Below, in pieces: positions 26,879 through 35,117 of a stretch of 64,000 nucleotides of DNA; positions within the stretch are counted from its first letter, which is position 1, and the number at the start of each line of letters is the position of its first letter. The notes below the pieces were generated by a model. The model saw only the letters and a list, made by a program, of their open reading frames with translations, searched no databases and was not told the DNA's origin. The position numbers were made by a program, and so were the translations under genes. This DNA comes from UBA2336 sp964419145 (lineage in GTDB: Bacteria > Bacteroidota > Bacteroidia > Cytophagales > Cyclobacteriaceae): the NCBI GenBank assembly GCA_964419145.1, contig CAYQOM010000001.1:682001-746000 (forward strand), written 5' to 3'.

Positions 26879-27643
26879 ATGAAATTATTCTACCGCGAAT
26901 ACGGACAAGGCCAGCCGATGATTATCCTTCATGGGTTGATGGGTTCATCGGATAACTGGCTGCCCCAGGCAAAGATGTTGGGTGAACACTATCATGTTTG
27001 GGTGGTCGATCAGCGTAATCATGGCCAATCACCGCACAGCACCGAGTTTAATTACAATGTTCTCAGCAACGATATTCTTGATTTCATTCAGGAACACGGA
27101 ATCGAAAAGCCTGTAATCATCGGCCACTCTATGGGTGGAAAAGCTGCCATGAATTTTGCTTTGGCTCATCCAGATAAACTAGAGAAACTTATCATTGTTG
27201 ACATTGCACCAAAGGCGTATGATGTCCGGCACGATCATATTGTTGAAGGGTTGAAAACCGTACCGATCGATTCAGTTCAATCACGGCAGGAAGCAAACGA
27301 TGCGTTAGCTCCGCATATTTCAAGTGAGGCCGTACGACAGTTTTTATTGAAGAACCTGATGCGCAAACCCGAAGGCGGTTTTGGCTGGCGAATCAACTTG
27401 CCGGTAATTGATCAAAGCCTGGAAATGATTAGCGGTGGTTTGGTGAATGATGGCGTATTTGAAAAGAAGACCTTGTTTATCCGGGGCAGTAAGTCCGATT
27501 ATATTTTGGATGACGATCGGAAAGCAATGAAGAAAATATTTCCCAATTCAACACTGGTAACCATGGAAACCGGGCATTGGGTACAAGCCGAGAAGCCGGA
27601 AGAATTTGTTCAGGTTGTTTTATCTTTTTTGAATGCCGGGTAA
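26879..27643 (+). CDS. alpha/beta hydrolase (YbfF-like)
   Basis: A 254-residue alpha/beta hydrolase. Features are LHGLMGSSDNWLPQAK near residue 19, the nucleophile elbow GHSMGGKAAM near residue 82, and the catalytic His in ETGHWVQAEKPEEF near the C-terminus. It resembles the YbfF esterase group, active on short acyl esters or acyl-CoA, but this is a family-level guess. A TATTTTTG box at 26867-26874 ends only four bases before the ATG, so the mRNA could be leaderless or nearly so. The last 11 bases overlap the start of the RsmI-like methylase gene. Confidence 0.85.
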   Translation: MKLFYREYGQGQPMIILHGLMGSSDNWLPQAKMLGEHYHVWVVDQRNHGQSPHSTEFNYNVLSNDILDFIQEHGIEKPVIIGHSMGGKAAMNFALAHPDKLEKLIIVDIAPKAYDVRHDHIVEGLKTVPIDSVQSRQEANDALAPHISSEAVRQFLLKNLMRKPEGGFGWRINLPVIDQSLEMISGGLVNDGVFEKKTLFIRGSKSDYILDDDRKAMKKIFPNSTLVTMETGHWVQAEKPEEFVQVVLSFLNAG

Positions 27644-28343
27644 AGGAACACTTTATTTAATCCCCACCACCATTGCGGATGAAACGGCCGGCCAGGTAAT
27701 ACCGGCACACGTTACCGATAACATCCGGCACATCCGGCATTTTCTGGCAGAAGATATTCGTACTGCCCGCAGGTACCTGAGCAGCCTGAAAATTTTTCCC
27801 TCGATTGAAGACCTTCAGTTTTCAGTGCTCGATAAACATACAAGTGAGACTGAGCTTGCTGAGATACTTTCACCGATTAATAACGGTAATGATGTGGGGG
27901 TGCTCTCTGAATCGGGTTGTCCTGGCGTTGCAGACCCTGGCGCCATGGCAGTTGCGTATGCGCATCAATATGGCATTCGTGTAGTGCCATTGGTGGGGCC
28001 TTCTTCTCTTTTGCTTGCATTAATGGCTTCGGGATTAAACGGACAACAGTTTGCCTTTCACGGGTATCTTCCTGTCGATACAGTGGAATGTCGTAAAGCC
28101 TTAAAAGCATTAGAGCTGGAATCGCGACAAAAAAACCAAACACAGGTTTTTATTGAAACGCCCTATCGAAATAATGCTGTTTTTTCAAACCTATTGAAAT
28201 CGTTACATGATGAAACACGACTTTGTGTGGCCATAGATGTAACGGGAAAGGAAGAGTCGATTCAAACCATGCCGGTTAAACTTTGGAAAAAGGTCTCAAA
28301 ATCATGGCCTAAACTGCCTGCTGTGTTTCTGTTTCTGGCCTGA
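27633..28343 (+). CDS. RsmI-like SAM-dependent methyltransferase
   Basis: A 236-residue member of the tetrapyrrole-methylase-fold family closest to RsmI, which 2'-O-methylates C1402 of 16S rRNA. Seen motifs are LYLIPTTIADETAG at the start, LSESGCPGVADPGAMAV near residue 92 (RsmI equivalent SDAGTPLISDPG), and PLVGPSSLLLALMASGLNG. Bacteroidota often carry this shorter RsmI paralogue beside a canonical RsmI elsewhere, so I give no symbol. It starts inside the end of the preceding hydrolase gene (11-base overlap), which implies translational coupling. Confidence 0.84.
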   Translation: MPGKGTLYLIPTTIADETAGQVIPAHVTDNIRHIRHFLAEDIRTARRYLSSLKIFPSIEDLQFSVLDKHTSETELAEILSPINNGNDVGVLSESGCPGVADPGAMAVAYAHQYGIRVVPLVGPSSLLLALMASGLNGQQFAFHGYLPVDTVECRKALKALELESRQKNQTQVFIETPYRNNAVFSNLLKSLHDETRLCVAIDVTGKEESIQTMPVKLWKKVSKSWPKLPAVFLFLA

Positions 28344-28354
28344 AAATACCGTTT

Positions 28355-28383
28355 TTGGTTTTACCCGCATTCGGCTAAATTTG
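28355..28383 (+). promoter_or_regulatory. candidate Bacteroidota promoter for metK
   Basis: A TAAATTTG box at 28376-28383 matches TAnnTTTG, with TTG at 28355-28357 giving an 18-base spacer. The resulting leader of roughly 35 bases is too short for a SAM riboswitch, and none is visible. Identified by eye. Confidence 0.5.
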
Positions 28384-28424
28384 CCGACTTAAATCATGAA
28401 CTAAATCCCTAATCAAAGAAAAAT

Positions 28425-29681
28425 ATGCCGTATCTATTCACCTCAGAGTCTGTTTCTGAGGGCCACCCCGACAAAGTAGCTGACCAGATTTCTGATGCAC
28501 TTATTGATTACTTTTTAGCATATGATGCCAACTCGAAAGTTGCCTGCGAAACGTTGGTGACTACAGGTCAGGTGGTACTCGCTGGAGAGGTGAAATCGGA
28601 GGCTTACCTGGATGTTCAGGACATTGCCCGTGAAGTTATTCGCAAGATCGGCTACACCAAAAGCGAGTACATGTTCGAAGCAAATTCATGCGGTATTCTT
28701 TCTGCTATTCACGAACAATCACCGGATATTAACCAAGGTGTTGAACGCAAAAAGAAAGAAGAACAAGGTGCCGGTGATCAAGGTATGATGTTTGGTTACG
28801 CAACCAACGAAACGGACAATTACATGCCGCTTCCGTTGGAGATTGCACATTCTCTATTACGTGAACTGGCGGCTATCCGCAGAGAAGGAAAGCAAATGAC
28901 TTACCTCCGTCCCGATTCAAAATCGCAGGTAACGATTGAATACGATGATAACAACCAGCCGGTACGCATTGATGCCATTGTGGTTTCTACCCAGCACGAT
29001 GATTTCGATAAGGATGGCCCGATGTTGAAAAAAATCAAGGAAGATGTAATCAACATTTTGGTACCACGCGTCATGAAGAAATTACCGAAGCGTGTGCACA
29101 AACTCTTCAATAGCGATATTAAATACTTCATTAACCCTACGGGTAAGTTTGTAATTGGCGGCCCGCATGGCGACACGGGCTTAACCGGAAGAAAAATTAT
29201 TGTAGACACTTACGGAGGCAAAGGCGCACACGGTGGAGGCGCATTCTCCGGAAAAGATCCTTCGAAAGTGGATCGTTCAGCTGCCTACGCTACCCGCCAC
29301 ATTGCCAAGAACCTGGTGGCTGCCGGTGTGTGCGATGAGGTATTGGTGCAGGTTGCCTATGCCATTGGTGTTGCTAAACCGGTTGGATTGTATGTAAATA
29401 CATACGGCACCAGCAAGGTGAATGTAAGTGACGGAGAAATTGCAAAACGCGTGGAGAAGATTTTTGATATGCGTCCATATTTTATTGAGCAGCGTTTTAA
29501 GTTACGCACGCCCATTTATGCTGAGACGGCAGCATACGGACACATGGGCCGGGAAACTAAAGCGGTGGAGAAAGTTTTCAACAAAGGAAGAAAAACGGAG
29601 AAGCGTGTGAAGGTTGAATTGTTTCCATGGGAAAAACTGGATTATGTAGCGCAGGTAAAGAAGGCTTTTAAATTAGCCTAA
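28425..29681 (+). CDS. metK: S-adenosylmethionine synthetase
   Basis: MetK, 418 residues. It makes S-adenosylmethionine from methionine and ATP. Signatures are SEGHPDKVADQISDA at the N-terminus, GAGDQGMMFGYA in the middle and GGGAFSGKDPSKVDRSAAY near residue 270. It is longer than the roughly 385-residue E. coli enzyme, which is normal for Bacteroidota, where extra residues occur around KSQVTIEYDDNNQP and the C-terminus. A promoter-like box lies 42 bases upstream and a strong terminator follows, so it is probably a single-gene unit. Confidence 0.97.
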   Translation: MPYLFTSESVSEGHPDKVADQISDALIDYFLAYDANSKVACETLVTTGQVVLAGEVKSEAYLDVQDIAREVIRKIGYTKSEYMFEANSCGILSAIHEQSPDINQGVERKKKEEQGAGDQGMMFGYATNETDNYMPLPLEIAHSLLRELAAIRREGKQMTYLRPDSKSQVTIEYDDNNQPVRIDAIVVSTQHDDFDKDGPMLKKIKEDVINILVPRVMKKLPKRVHKLFNSDIKYFINPTGKFVIGGPHGDTGLTGRKIIVDTYGGKGAHGGGAFSGKDPSKVDRSAAYATRHIAKNLVAAGVCDEVLVQVAYAIGVAKPVGLYVNTYGTSKVNVSDGEIAKRVEKIFDMRPYFIEQRFKLRTPIYAETAAYGHMGRETKAVEKVFNKGRKTEKRVKVELFPWEKLDYVAQVKKAFKLA

Positions 29682-29705
29682 TTCCTATAACACTTCTAAG
29701 AATGA

Positions 29706-29741
29706 AATCGCCCCTCGGTATAACCAAGGGGCGATTTTTTT
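29706..29741 (+). terminator. Rho-independent terminator of metK
   Basis: Ten-base perfect arms (29706-29715 and 29727-29736) around an 11-base loop that can itself pair GGT with ACC, followed by a run of Ts. It lies 24 bases after the metK stop and has no T-run on the other strand, so it serves metK only. Confidence 0.85.
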
Positions 29742-29757
29742 GAATCTAATAAAAGAA

Positions 29758-30060
29758 TTACGCTCTTCCGTTGTTCACTTTAGTTTTAAACTTCTTCAAT
29801 TGATTTTTCAGTGCTTCCGTAGCCTGATCCGTAGCGGCTTCAAATGAGCGCGCCTTTTCTGTGGCAAAAAGTTGGTTACCCGGCACATTAAGTTTGATTT
29901 CTACAGTTTTGTTTTCAACACCTTCGTTGTTCAGCCTGAGGAAAACCTCACCATCCACCATTCGGTCAAAGAATGTTTCCAGCTTGTCAACTTTCTTTTG
30001 AATAAAATCAACAAGCTTGCGGTCGGCATCAAAGTGGATGGATTGCACTTTCAGTTTCAT
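29758..30060 (-). CDS. ribosome hibernation-promoting factor (short HPF/RaiA type)
   Basis: A 100-residue protein of the short HPF/YfiA class. It starts MKLKVQSIHFDADRKLVDFI, continues with KKVDKLETFFDRMVDGEVFLRL and contains DQATEALKNQLKKFKTK near the end, matching the beta-alpha-beta-beta-beta-alpha fold of these proteins. The family binds the 30S subunit and stabilises inactive ribosomes in slow growth. No long-HPF dimerisation domain is present. The gene lies downstream of the Xer recombinase and rpsU on the same strand, an order conserved in many Bacteroidota, and is convergent with metK. Confidence 0.9.
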   Translation of the reverse strand: MKLKVQSIHFDADRKLVDFIQKKVDKLETFFDRMVDGEVFLRLNNEGVENKTVEIKLNVPGNQLFATEKARSFEAATDQATEALKNQLKKFKTKVNNGRA

Positions 30061-30146
30061 AAAAAATTAATTTAAAGGTTAAACATCAATTCTGGTTTTC
30101 ACCAGCACAAAAGCACGTAGTCATCATTTCATAGGCATAAATTTTT

Positions 30147-31028
30147 TTAAGCTTTCGGATGGGCCTGATCGTAGGCCTTTTTAATTTTTTCCATGGAGTT
30201 GTGGGTATACACCTGCGTAGCCGCCAAGCTGCTGTGTCCCAGCAGATCTTTCACCGCGTTGATCTCTGCCCCCTTGTTTAACAAGTGTGTGGCGTATGTG
30301 TGTCGTAACACATGCGGACTTTTCTTTTCGGTATTGGTATTTTCCTTCAGGTAACGCTTCACAATTCTATACACCATCATCGGGTAACATGGATCACCAC
30401 TATCGGTAACAAAAACATAGCCATGGCTTTTCATCTCCACCTCCTTGTTTCTGATTTGCCGGTAGTTCTTATAGATAGAAACGATGCTTTTAGGAAAAGG
30501 GATTAGCCTTTCCTTGTTTCTTTTTCCTAAAACTTTAATGGTGTGATTGGTTGCGTCTACCTGAACTTCTTTTAACGTGATTAGTTCTGATAAACGTATG
30601 CCGGTAGAATAAAACAACTCAAGAATAAGCCTGTCACGCCAGCCGTCAAGTGTATCTTCAAACTCAACCGCGTCCAGCAGGTTTATCATTTCTGATTCCT
30701 TCACGAAAGAGGGTAATCGTTTTTGCGTTTTCAGAACCCGAATTTTGGTCATGGGATTTTTTTTGATGACCTCCTGTCGCATCAGAAACTTATAGAAGGT
30801 TTTCAGACTGGCGATTTTTCGGTTTACCGAAGCGGCTTTAATTCCACTGTCAACTAATTGAATAATCCAGGAGCGCACGATGCCGTAGTCGGCTGTTTCG
30901 GGTGAATGATCCGGGAAGACTTCCTGAATAAATGCTTGAAACTGATCCAGGTCGCTTTGGTAGGCCGTGAGCGTATGTTTGCTCACGCGTTTTTCGTATT
31001 GGAGGTATTTCAGAAACGTTTCAACCAT
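30147..31028 (-). CDS. tyrosine recombinase XerC/XerD
   Basis: A 293-residue tyrosine recombinase. The N-terminal core-binding domain starts LKYLQYEKRVSKHTLTAYQSDL. The catalytic domain has the first Arg in STGIRLSELITL near residue 145, HVLRHTYATHLL with the His-x-x-Arg pair near 240, GHSSLAATQVYTH and the nucleophilic Tyr near 275. It probably resolves chromosome dimers at dif with a second Xer protein. Whether it is XerC or XerD cannot be settled from sequence alone. It lies between rpsU and hpf in a conserved order, arguing for a housekeeping role rather than that of a mobile integrase. Confidence 0.9.
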   Translation of the reverse strand: MVETFLKYLQYEKRVSKHTLTAYQSDLDQFQAFIQEVFPDHSPETADYGIVRSWIIQLVDSGIKAASVNRKIASLKTFYKFLMRQEVIKKNPMTKIRVLKTQKRLPSFVKESEMINLLDAVEFEDTLDGWRDRLILELFYSTGIRLSELITLKEVQVDATNHTIKVLGKRNKERLIPFPKSIVSIYKNYRQIRNKEVEMKSHGYVFVTDSGDPCYPMMVYRIVKRYLKENTNTEKKSPHVLRHTYATHLLNKGAEINAVKDLLGHSSLAATQVYTHNSMEKIKKAYDQAHPKA

Positions 31029-31064
31029 GCAGTACTACACCAGTCCGTCAAGTAGTACCAATGT

Positions 31065-31104
31065 AAAAAAATAATCCCCAAGGAGAAAGTATCCTTGGGG
31101 ATTA
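31065..31104 (-). terminator. Rho-independent terminator of rpsU
   Basis: On the minus strand a 13-base perfect stem (31092-31104 with 31072-31084) encloses a seven-base loop and is followed by a T-run (31065-31071). It lies 59 bases past the rpsU stop and separates rpsU from the xer gene. Confidence 0.85.
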
Positions 31105-31163
31105 AGACGATATTCTATACCGCAAAGCCGATTGGCTAAACAGCAATATTAGCTAAGTTTAAA

Positions 31164-31358
31164 TTAAGCGCCCTCTTGGCCTTTCATGCGCTCACGGTAG
31201 GCAGCACGAATGATTTCGTTCCTACGTGTTACAGAAGGCTTTTCAAATGATGTTCTGGAGCGTAATTCCTTCAAAACACCAGTTTTTTCAAACTTCTTCT
31301 TGAAGCGCTTCAGGGCCTTGTCAATTGATTCGTTCTCTTTAATGTTTACTACCAGCAT
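31164..31358 (-). CDS. rpsU: 30S ribosomal protein S21
   Basis: S21, 64 residues, complete. Recognised by MLVVNIKENESIDKALKRFKKKFEKTG and the basic TRRNEIIRAAYRERMK tail; typical Bacteroidota length. It sits late on the 30S platform near the anti-Shine-Dalgarno end of 16S rRNA. A promoter-like TATATTTG lies just upstream and a strong terminator just downstream, so it is likely transcribed on its own. Downstream on the same strand are xer and hpf, the usual neighbours. Confidence 0.96.
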   Translation of the reverse strand: MLVVNIKENESIDKALKRFKKKFEKTGVLKELRSRTSFEKPSVTRRNEIIRAAYRERMKGQEGA

Positions 31359-31377
31359 GTTCTTAATAATTGGGCTG

Positions 31378-31411
31378 CAAATATAGCAAAGAAGGTGTCA
31401 ATAATACAAAA
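31378..31411 (-). promoter_or_regulatory. candidate promoter for rpsU
   Basis: On the minus strand TATATTTG (31385 down to 31378) matches the TAnnTTTG element and a TTG (31409-31407) lies 21 bases upstream, close to the usual spacing. The box ends about 19 bases before the rpsU start codon, so the leader is short. Confidence 0.55.
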
Positions 31412-32569
31412 TCACTTCAAAATTGCCCTTGAAATCACCAGTTTCTGGATTTCTGAAGTGCCTTCCCCAATGGTACAAAGCTTGGCATCCCGGTAGTACT
31501 TTTCGGCCGGGAAATCCTTGGTATAGCCATACCCGCCAAAGATCTGCACACCTTCATTGGCAATTTCAACAGCAATTTCGGAGGCATACAATTTGGCCAT
31601 AGCCGATTCCTTGTTCACGTTAAGCCCTTTGTTTTTCATATCTGCAGCCCGGTAGGTTAACAGTTTGGCCGCCTCTACCTTGGTTGCCATGTCGGCAAGT
31701 TTAAAGGCAATGCCTTGAAAGGTTGAAATGGGCTTGTTGAACTGATGTCTTTCTTTGGAGTACTGTAGGGCAGCTTCAAAGGCACCTTGTGCAATACCTA
31801 AACTGAGTGCTGCAATGGAGATTCTTCCACCATCCAACACTTTCATAGCCTGGATAAATCCTTCTCCCTCCTGCCCCAGCATTTGCGATTTGTGAATCCG
31901 GCAATCAGAAAAAATCAACTCCGCTGTTTCAGAGGCACGCATGCCTAGTTTGTTCTCTTTTTTTCCAGCAGAAAATCCAGGAGTTCCTTTTTCGATAACG
32001 AAGGCTGTCATGCCACGCGAATCGCCCACTTCACCGGTACGTACAATCACCACAGCTACATTTCCAGACTTACCATGGGTGATGAAGTTCTTCGCGCCAT
32101 TGATCACATAGTGGTCGCCATCACGTACGGCAACCGTACGCATGTTCCCCGCATCCGAACCTGTGTTGGGCTCAGTTAAGCCCCAGGCGCCAATCCATTC
32201 TGCAGTGGCCAGTTTGGGCAAGTATTTTTGTTTTTGTTCCTCGGTTCCAAATTGAAGAATATGGTTTGTACACAATGAATTGTGCGCAGCCATCGATAAG
32301 CCGATTGAGCCGTCAATCTTGGAGAGCTCGGCAATTGCCGTAACGTATTCGAGGTAGCCAAAACCGGCTCCGCCATATTGCTCGGGTACGAGCACACCCA
32401 TCAGCCCCAATGAACCCATCTTTCTGAACATGTCTATCGGGAATTCCTGCGATTCATCCCAATCCATCATAAAGGGCTTAATCTCGCGACTACCAAAGTC
32501 GCGCACCATCTGGGCAATCATTTGTTGATTTTCACTTTCTGCAAAAGAGATACTGAGGTTATCGGTCAT
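31412..32569 (-). CDS. acyl-CoA dehydrogenase
   Basis: A 385-residue acyl-CoA dehydrogenase from ATG 32569 (an ATG at 32578 is also possible; further upstream residues are not family-like). It is an FAD enzyme that introduces the alpha-beta double bond of acyl-CoAs and passes electrons to ETF. Family motifs are WGLTEPNTGSDAGNMRT, FVIEKGTPGFS, GRISIAALSLGIAQGA and the C-terminal IFGGYGYTKDFPAEKYYRDAK. The last resembles short- and branched-chain members; chain-length preference is inference. No other fatty-acid gene is adjacent. It is the gene immediately upstream of rpsU on the same strand. Confidence 0.92.
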   Translation of the reverse strand: MTDNLSISFAESENQQMIAQMVRDFGSREIKPFMMDWDESQEFPIDMFRKMGSLGLMGVLVPEQYGGAGFGYLEYVTAIAELSKIDGSIGLSMAAHNSLCTNHILQFGTEEQKQKYLPKLATAEWIGAWGLTEPNTGSDAGNMRTVAVRDGDHYVINGAKNFITHGKSGNVAVVIVRTGEVGDSRGMTAFVIEKGTPGFSAGKKENKLGMRASETAELIFSDCRIHKSQMLGQEGEGFIQAMKVLDGGRISIAALSLGIAQGAFEAALQYSKERHQFNKPISTFQGIAFKLADMATKVEAAKLLTYRAADMKNKGLNVNKESAMAKLYASEIAVEIANEGVQIFGGYGYTKDFPAEKYYRDAKLCTIGEGTSEIQKLVISRAILK

Positions 32570-32727
32570 TACTTCCATTAATTCTGTTTTTAAAATTTTT
32601 AGGGACACGAAGGTAAGCATTTAACGGGATAACCAAACGAATGTTAGTTTGTTGGTTTAAATCTTTGTGAACCCCCTCGAAAACCCATTAAAAGCTTTAT
32701 TTTTGGGGTCTTTTTTAATCCCTAACC

Positions 32728-34041
32728 ATGAAAATTGCAGTAATTGGAACAGGATACGTAGGTCTGGTAAGCGGAACATGCTTCGCAGAAACAGGCAATA
32801 CGGTAACCTGTGTCGATATTGACAGCGAAAAAGTCAAAACCCTCAGAAGTGGCAAAGTCACGATTTATGAGCCCGGCCTCGAAACCATTTTTGAGCGAAA
32901 CGTAAAGGAGAATCGCTTATTCTTCACTACCAGTTTACAAGAGGGCATTAAAGATGCTCAGGTAATCATGCTGGCGTTACCTACGCCTCCTGGTGCCGAT
33001 GGCTCAGCCGATTTGCAATATGTGTTGCGCGTAGCTGGTGAGTTGGGCCCGATGCTGGAGAACTATACAGTAATTGTAAATAAGAGTACAGTGCCGGTTG
33101 GCACAGCAGAACTGGTTCGCAAAAAAGTTGCTGAAGGAGCTAAGGTTGAATTCGATGTGGTTTCCAATCCGGAATTTTTGCGCGAAGGGTTGGCCGTTGA
33201 AGATTTCATGAAACCGGAGCGCGTGGTTATTGGAACCCGTTCACCGCGTGCCCGAAAAATTATGGAAACTTTGTACGCTCCTTATGTGATGCAGGGTAAC
33301 CCGGTAATTGTGATGGATGAGCCTTCGGCAGAACTTACCAAGTATGCAGCGAATGCTTTCCTTGCCACCAAGATTACCTTCATGAATGAGATCGCCAACT
33401 TGTGTGAGCGACTTGGCGCTGATGTAGATTTAGTACGTAAAGGTGTGGGTACCGATAGCCGCATTGGTAAACGATTTTTGTTTGCCGGAATTGGTTATGG
33501 AGGAAGTTGCTTTCCTAAGGATGTTCAGGCACTGTCACAGTCGGCACAACAAGTCAAGTATGATTTCAAAATTCTTGATGCGGTGATGGCGGTGAACGAG
33601 AATCAGAAAACAAAAATGATTCATCGCATGAAGGAACATTTCAAAGATGGTTTGAAAGGTAAGCGTATTGCTGTTTGGGGTCTTTCGTTTAAACCTCAAA
33701 CCGATGACATTCGCGAAGCACCGGCTTTGTTGAATATTGAACTACTATTGAAGGAAGGCGCTGAGGTTCATGTGCACGATCCGGAAGCCATGGAAAATGT
33801 GAAGAAGATTTTAGGCGATAAAATCCATTATCACACCAATCCCTATGATGCCTTGAATAAGGCTGATGCTTTATTGATTGCTACCGAATGGCCGGAATAT
33901 CGCACACCTGATTTTGACCGTGTGAAATCATTGATGAACAGCAAGGCGATTTTTGATGGCCGAAATATCTATGACACCTCAAATATTCGTGAACTTGGGT
34001 TCACTTATTATAGCGTAGGCCGTGAAATCGTAAAAAATTAA
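32728..34041 (+). CDS. UDP-glucose 6-dehydrogenase
   Basis: A 437-residue UDP-glucose/GDP-mannose dehydrogenase family protein. The NAD fold opens IAVIGTGYVGLVSGTCFAETG; the catalytic Cys lies in GIGYGGSCFPKDVQAL near residue 260; DDIREAPALLNIELLL belongs to the C-terminal UDP-binding domain. It oxidises UDP-glucose to UDP-glucuronate for surface polysaccharide. Specificity for UDP-glucose over other sugars is inferred from overall similarity. A TATTTTTG box at 32698-32705 may be the promoter. rfbB starts four bases after its stop, so ugd-rfbB-rfbA is one operon. Confidence 0.93.
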   Translation: MKIAVIGTGYVGLVSGTCFAETGNTVTCVDIDSEKVKTLRSGKVTIYEPGLETIFERNVKENRLFFTTSLQEGIKDAQVIMLALPTPPGADGSADLQYVLRVAGELGPMLENYTVIVNKSTVPVGTAELVRKKVAEGAKVEFDVVSNPEFLREGLAVEDFMKPERVVIGTRSPRARKIMETLYAPYVMQGNPVIVMDEPSAELTKYAANAFLATKITFMNEIANLCERLGADVDLVRKGVGTDSRIGKRFLFAGIGYGGSCFPKDVQALSQSAQQVKYDFKILDAVMAVNENQKTKMIHRMKEHFKDGLKGKRIAVWGLSFKPQTDDIREAPALLNIELLLKEGAEVHVHDPEAMENVKKILGDKIHYHTNPYDALNKADALLIATEWPEYRTPDFDRVKSLMNSKAIFDGRNIYDTSNIRELGFTYYSVGREIVKN

Positions 34042-34045
34042 AACA

Positions 34046-35104
34046 GTGAGCGATAAAAAAAACATCCTTATCACGGGCGGTGCTGGTTTCATTGGCTCGC
34101 ATGTGGTCCAATTATTTGTAGAAAAGTACCCGCAATACCGAATCCTGAACCTGGATAGCCTGACCTATGCGGGTAACCTGGAAAACCTGCGGGAAATTGA
34201 AAATCATCCGAATTACAAATTCATCAAAGGCGATATTCTTGATATCGAATTACTGAATTCAATTTTCAAAGAATATCCCATACAAGGTGTGATCCATCTC
34301 GCGGCCGAATCGCATGTGGATCGTTCCATCCACAATCCGGATGAGTTTGCCATGACCAACATCATTGGCACCATTCGTTTACTGAAAGCGGCACATTCTG
34401 CCTGGCACGGACAGATGAATGGTAAGATGTTTTATCACATCTCAACCGATGAAGTATACGGTTCAATAGCCGATGGTTATTTCACGGAGGAAACTCCGAT
34501 TGATCCACGCTCACCTTACTCCGCATCAAAAGCAAGCAGTGACCATTTTGTTCAGGCATTCGGTAATAGCTACGGACTTCCAACCATCATCAGCAGGTGC
34601 TCCAACAATTATGGCCCCTATCAGTTTCCTGAAAAACTGATTCCGCTTATGATCAACAATATGGTGAACAGTAAACCTTTGCCGGTGTATGGCAAAGGCG
34701 AAAACATTCGTGATTGGTTGTTTGTGGAAGATCATGCAAAAGCCATTGATGCTATTTTTCACAGAGGAAAATCGGGTGAAGTGTACAACATTGGAGGTAA
34801 CAACGAATGGAAAAACATTGACTTGGTGAAGTTGCTCTGTACCATTGTTGACAAGAAGTTGGAACGTGCAGAGGGAACTTCAGTAAAGTTGATTAAATAC
34901 GTTACGGATCGCCCCGGTCATGATATGCGCTATGCGATTGACGCTTCAAAGATTATCAGTGAAATAGGCTGGCGCCCCGAAACGGATTTTCCGGAAGGGC
35001 TCGAAAAAACCGTAACCTGGTATCTGTCCAACCAGCAATGGTTGCAGCACGTAACCTCAGGCGAATATCTGAAATATTACGATAAAATGTACGCTAATCG
35101 CTGA
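34046..35104 (+). CDS. rfbB: dTDP-glucose 4,6-dehydratase
   Basis: RfbB/RmlB, 352 residues, starting at GTG 34046. It converts dTDP-glucose to dTDP-4-keto-6-deoxyglucose, the second step toward dTDP-rhamnose and related sugars. It is an extended SDR: cofactor loop GGAGFIGSHVVQ, HLAAESHVDRSI, active-site STDEVYGS with the Thr-Asp-Glu set, and the YSASK Tyr-Lys pair. NNYGPYQFPEKLIPLMI is typical of RmlB. It sits between ugd and rfbA. The later genes rfbC and rfbD are not in this window. Confidence 0.96.
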   Translation: MSDKKNILITGGAGFIGSHVVQLFVEKYPQYRILNLDSLTYAGNLENLREIENHPNYKFIKGDILDIELLNSIFKEYPIQGVIHLAAESHVDRSIHNPDEFAMTNIIGTIRLLKAAHSAWHGQMNGKMFYHISTDEVYGSIADGYFTEETPIDPRSPYSASKASSDHFVQAFGNSYGLPTIISRCSNNYGPYQFPEKLIPLMINNMVNSKPLPVYGKGENIRDWLFVEDHAKAIDAIFHRGKSGEVYNIGGNNEWKNIDLVKLLCTIVDKKLERAEGTSVKLIKYVTDRPGHDMRYAIDASKIISEIGWRPETDFPEGLEKTVTWYLSNQQWLQHVTSGEYLKYYDKMYANR

Positions 35105-35117
35105 TAATCAATAAATT

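Noticed and set aside
28344..28424. SAM riboswitch upstream of metK
   Set aside because: The expected leader is too short and shows no matching helices; only a promoter is visible.
30147..31028. Phage or transposon integrase
   Set aside because: The recombinase lies in the conserved rpsU-xer-hpf order with no flanking attachment-like repeat or cargo, so it is treated as the housekeeping Xer.
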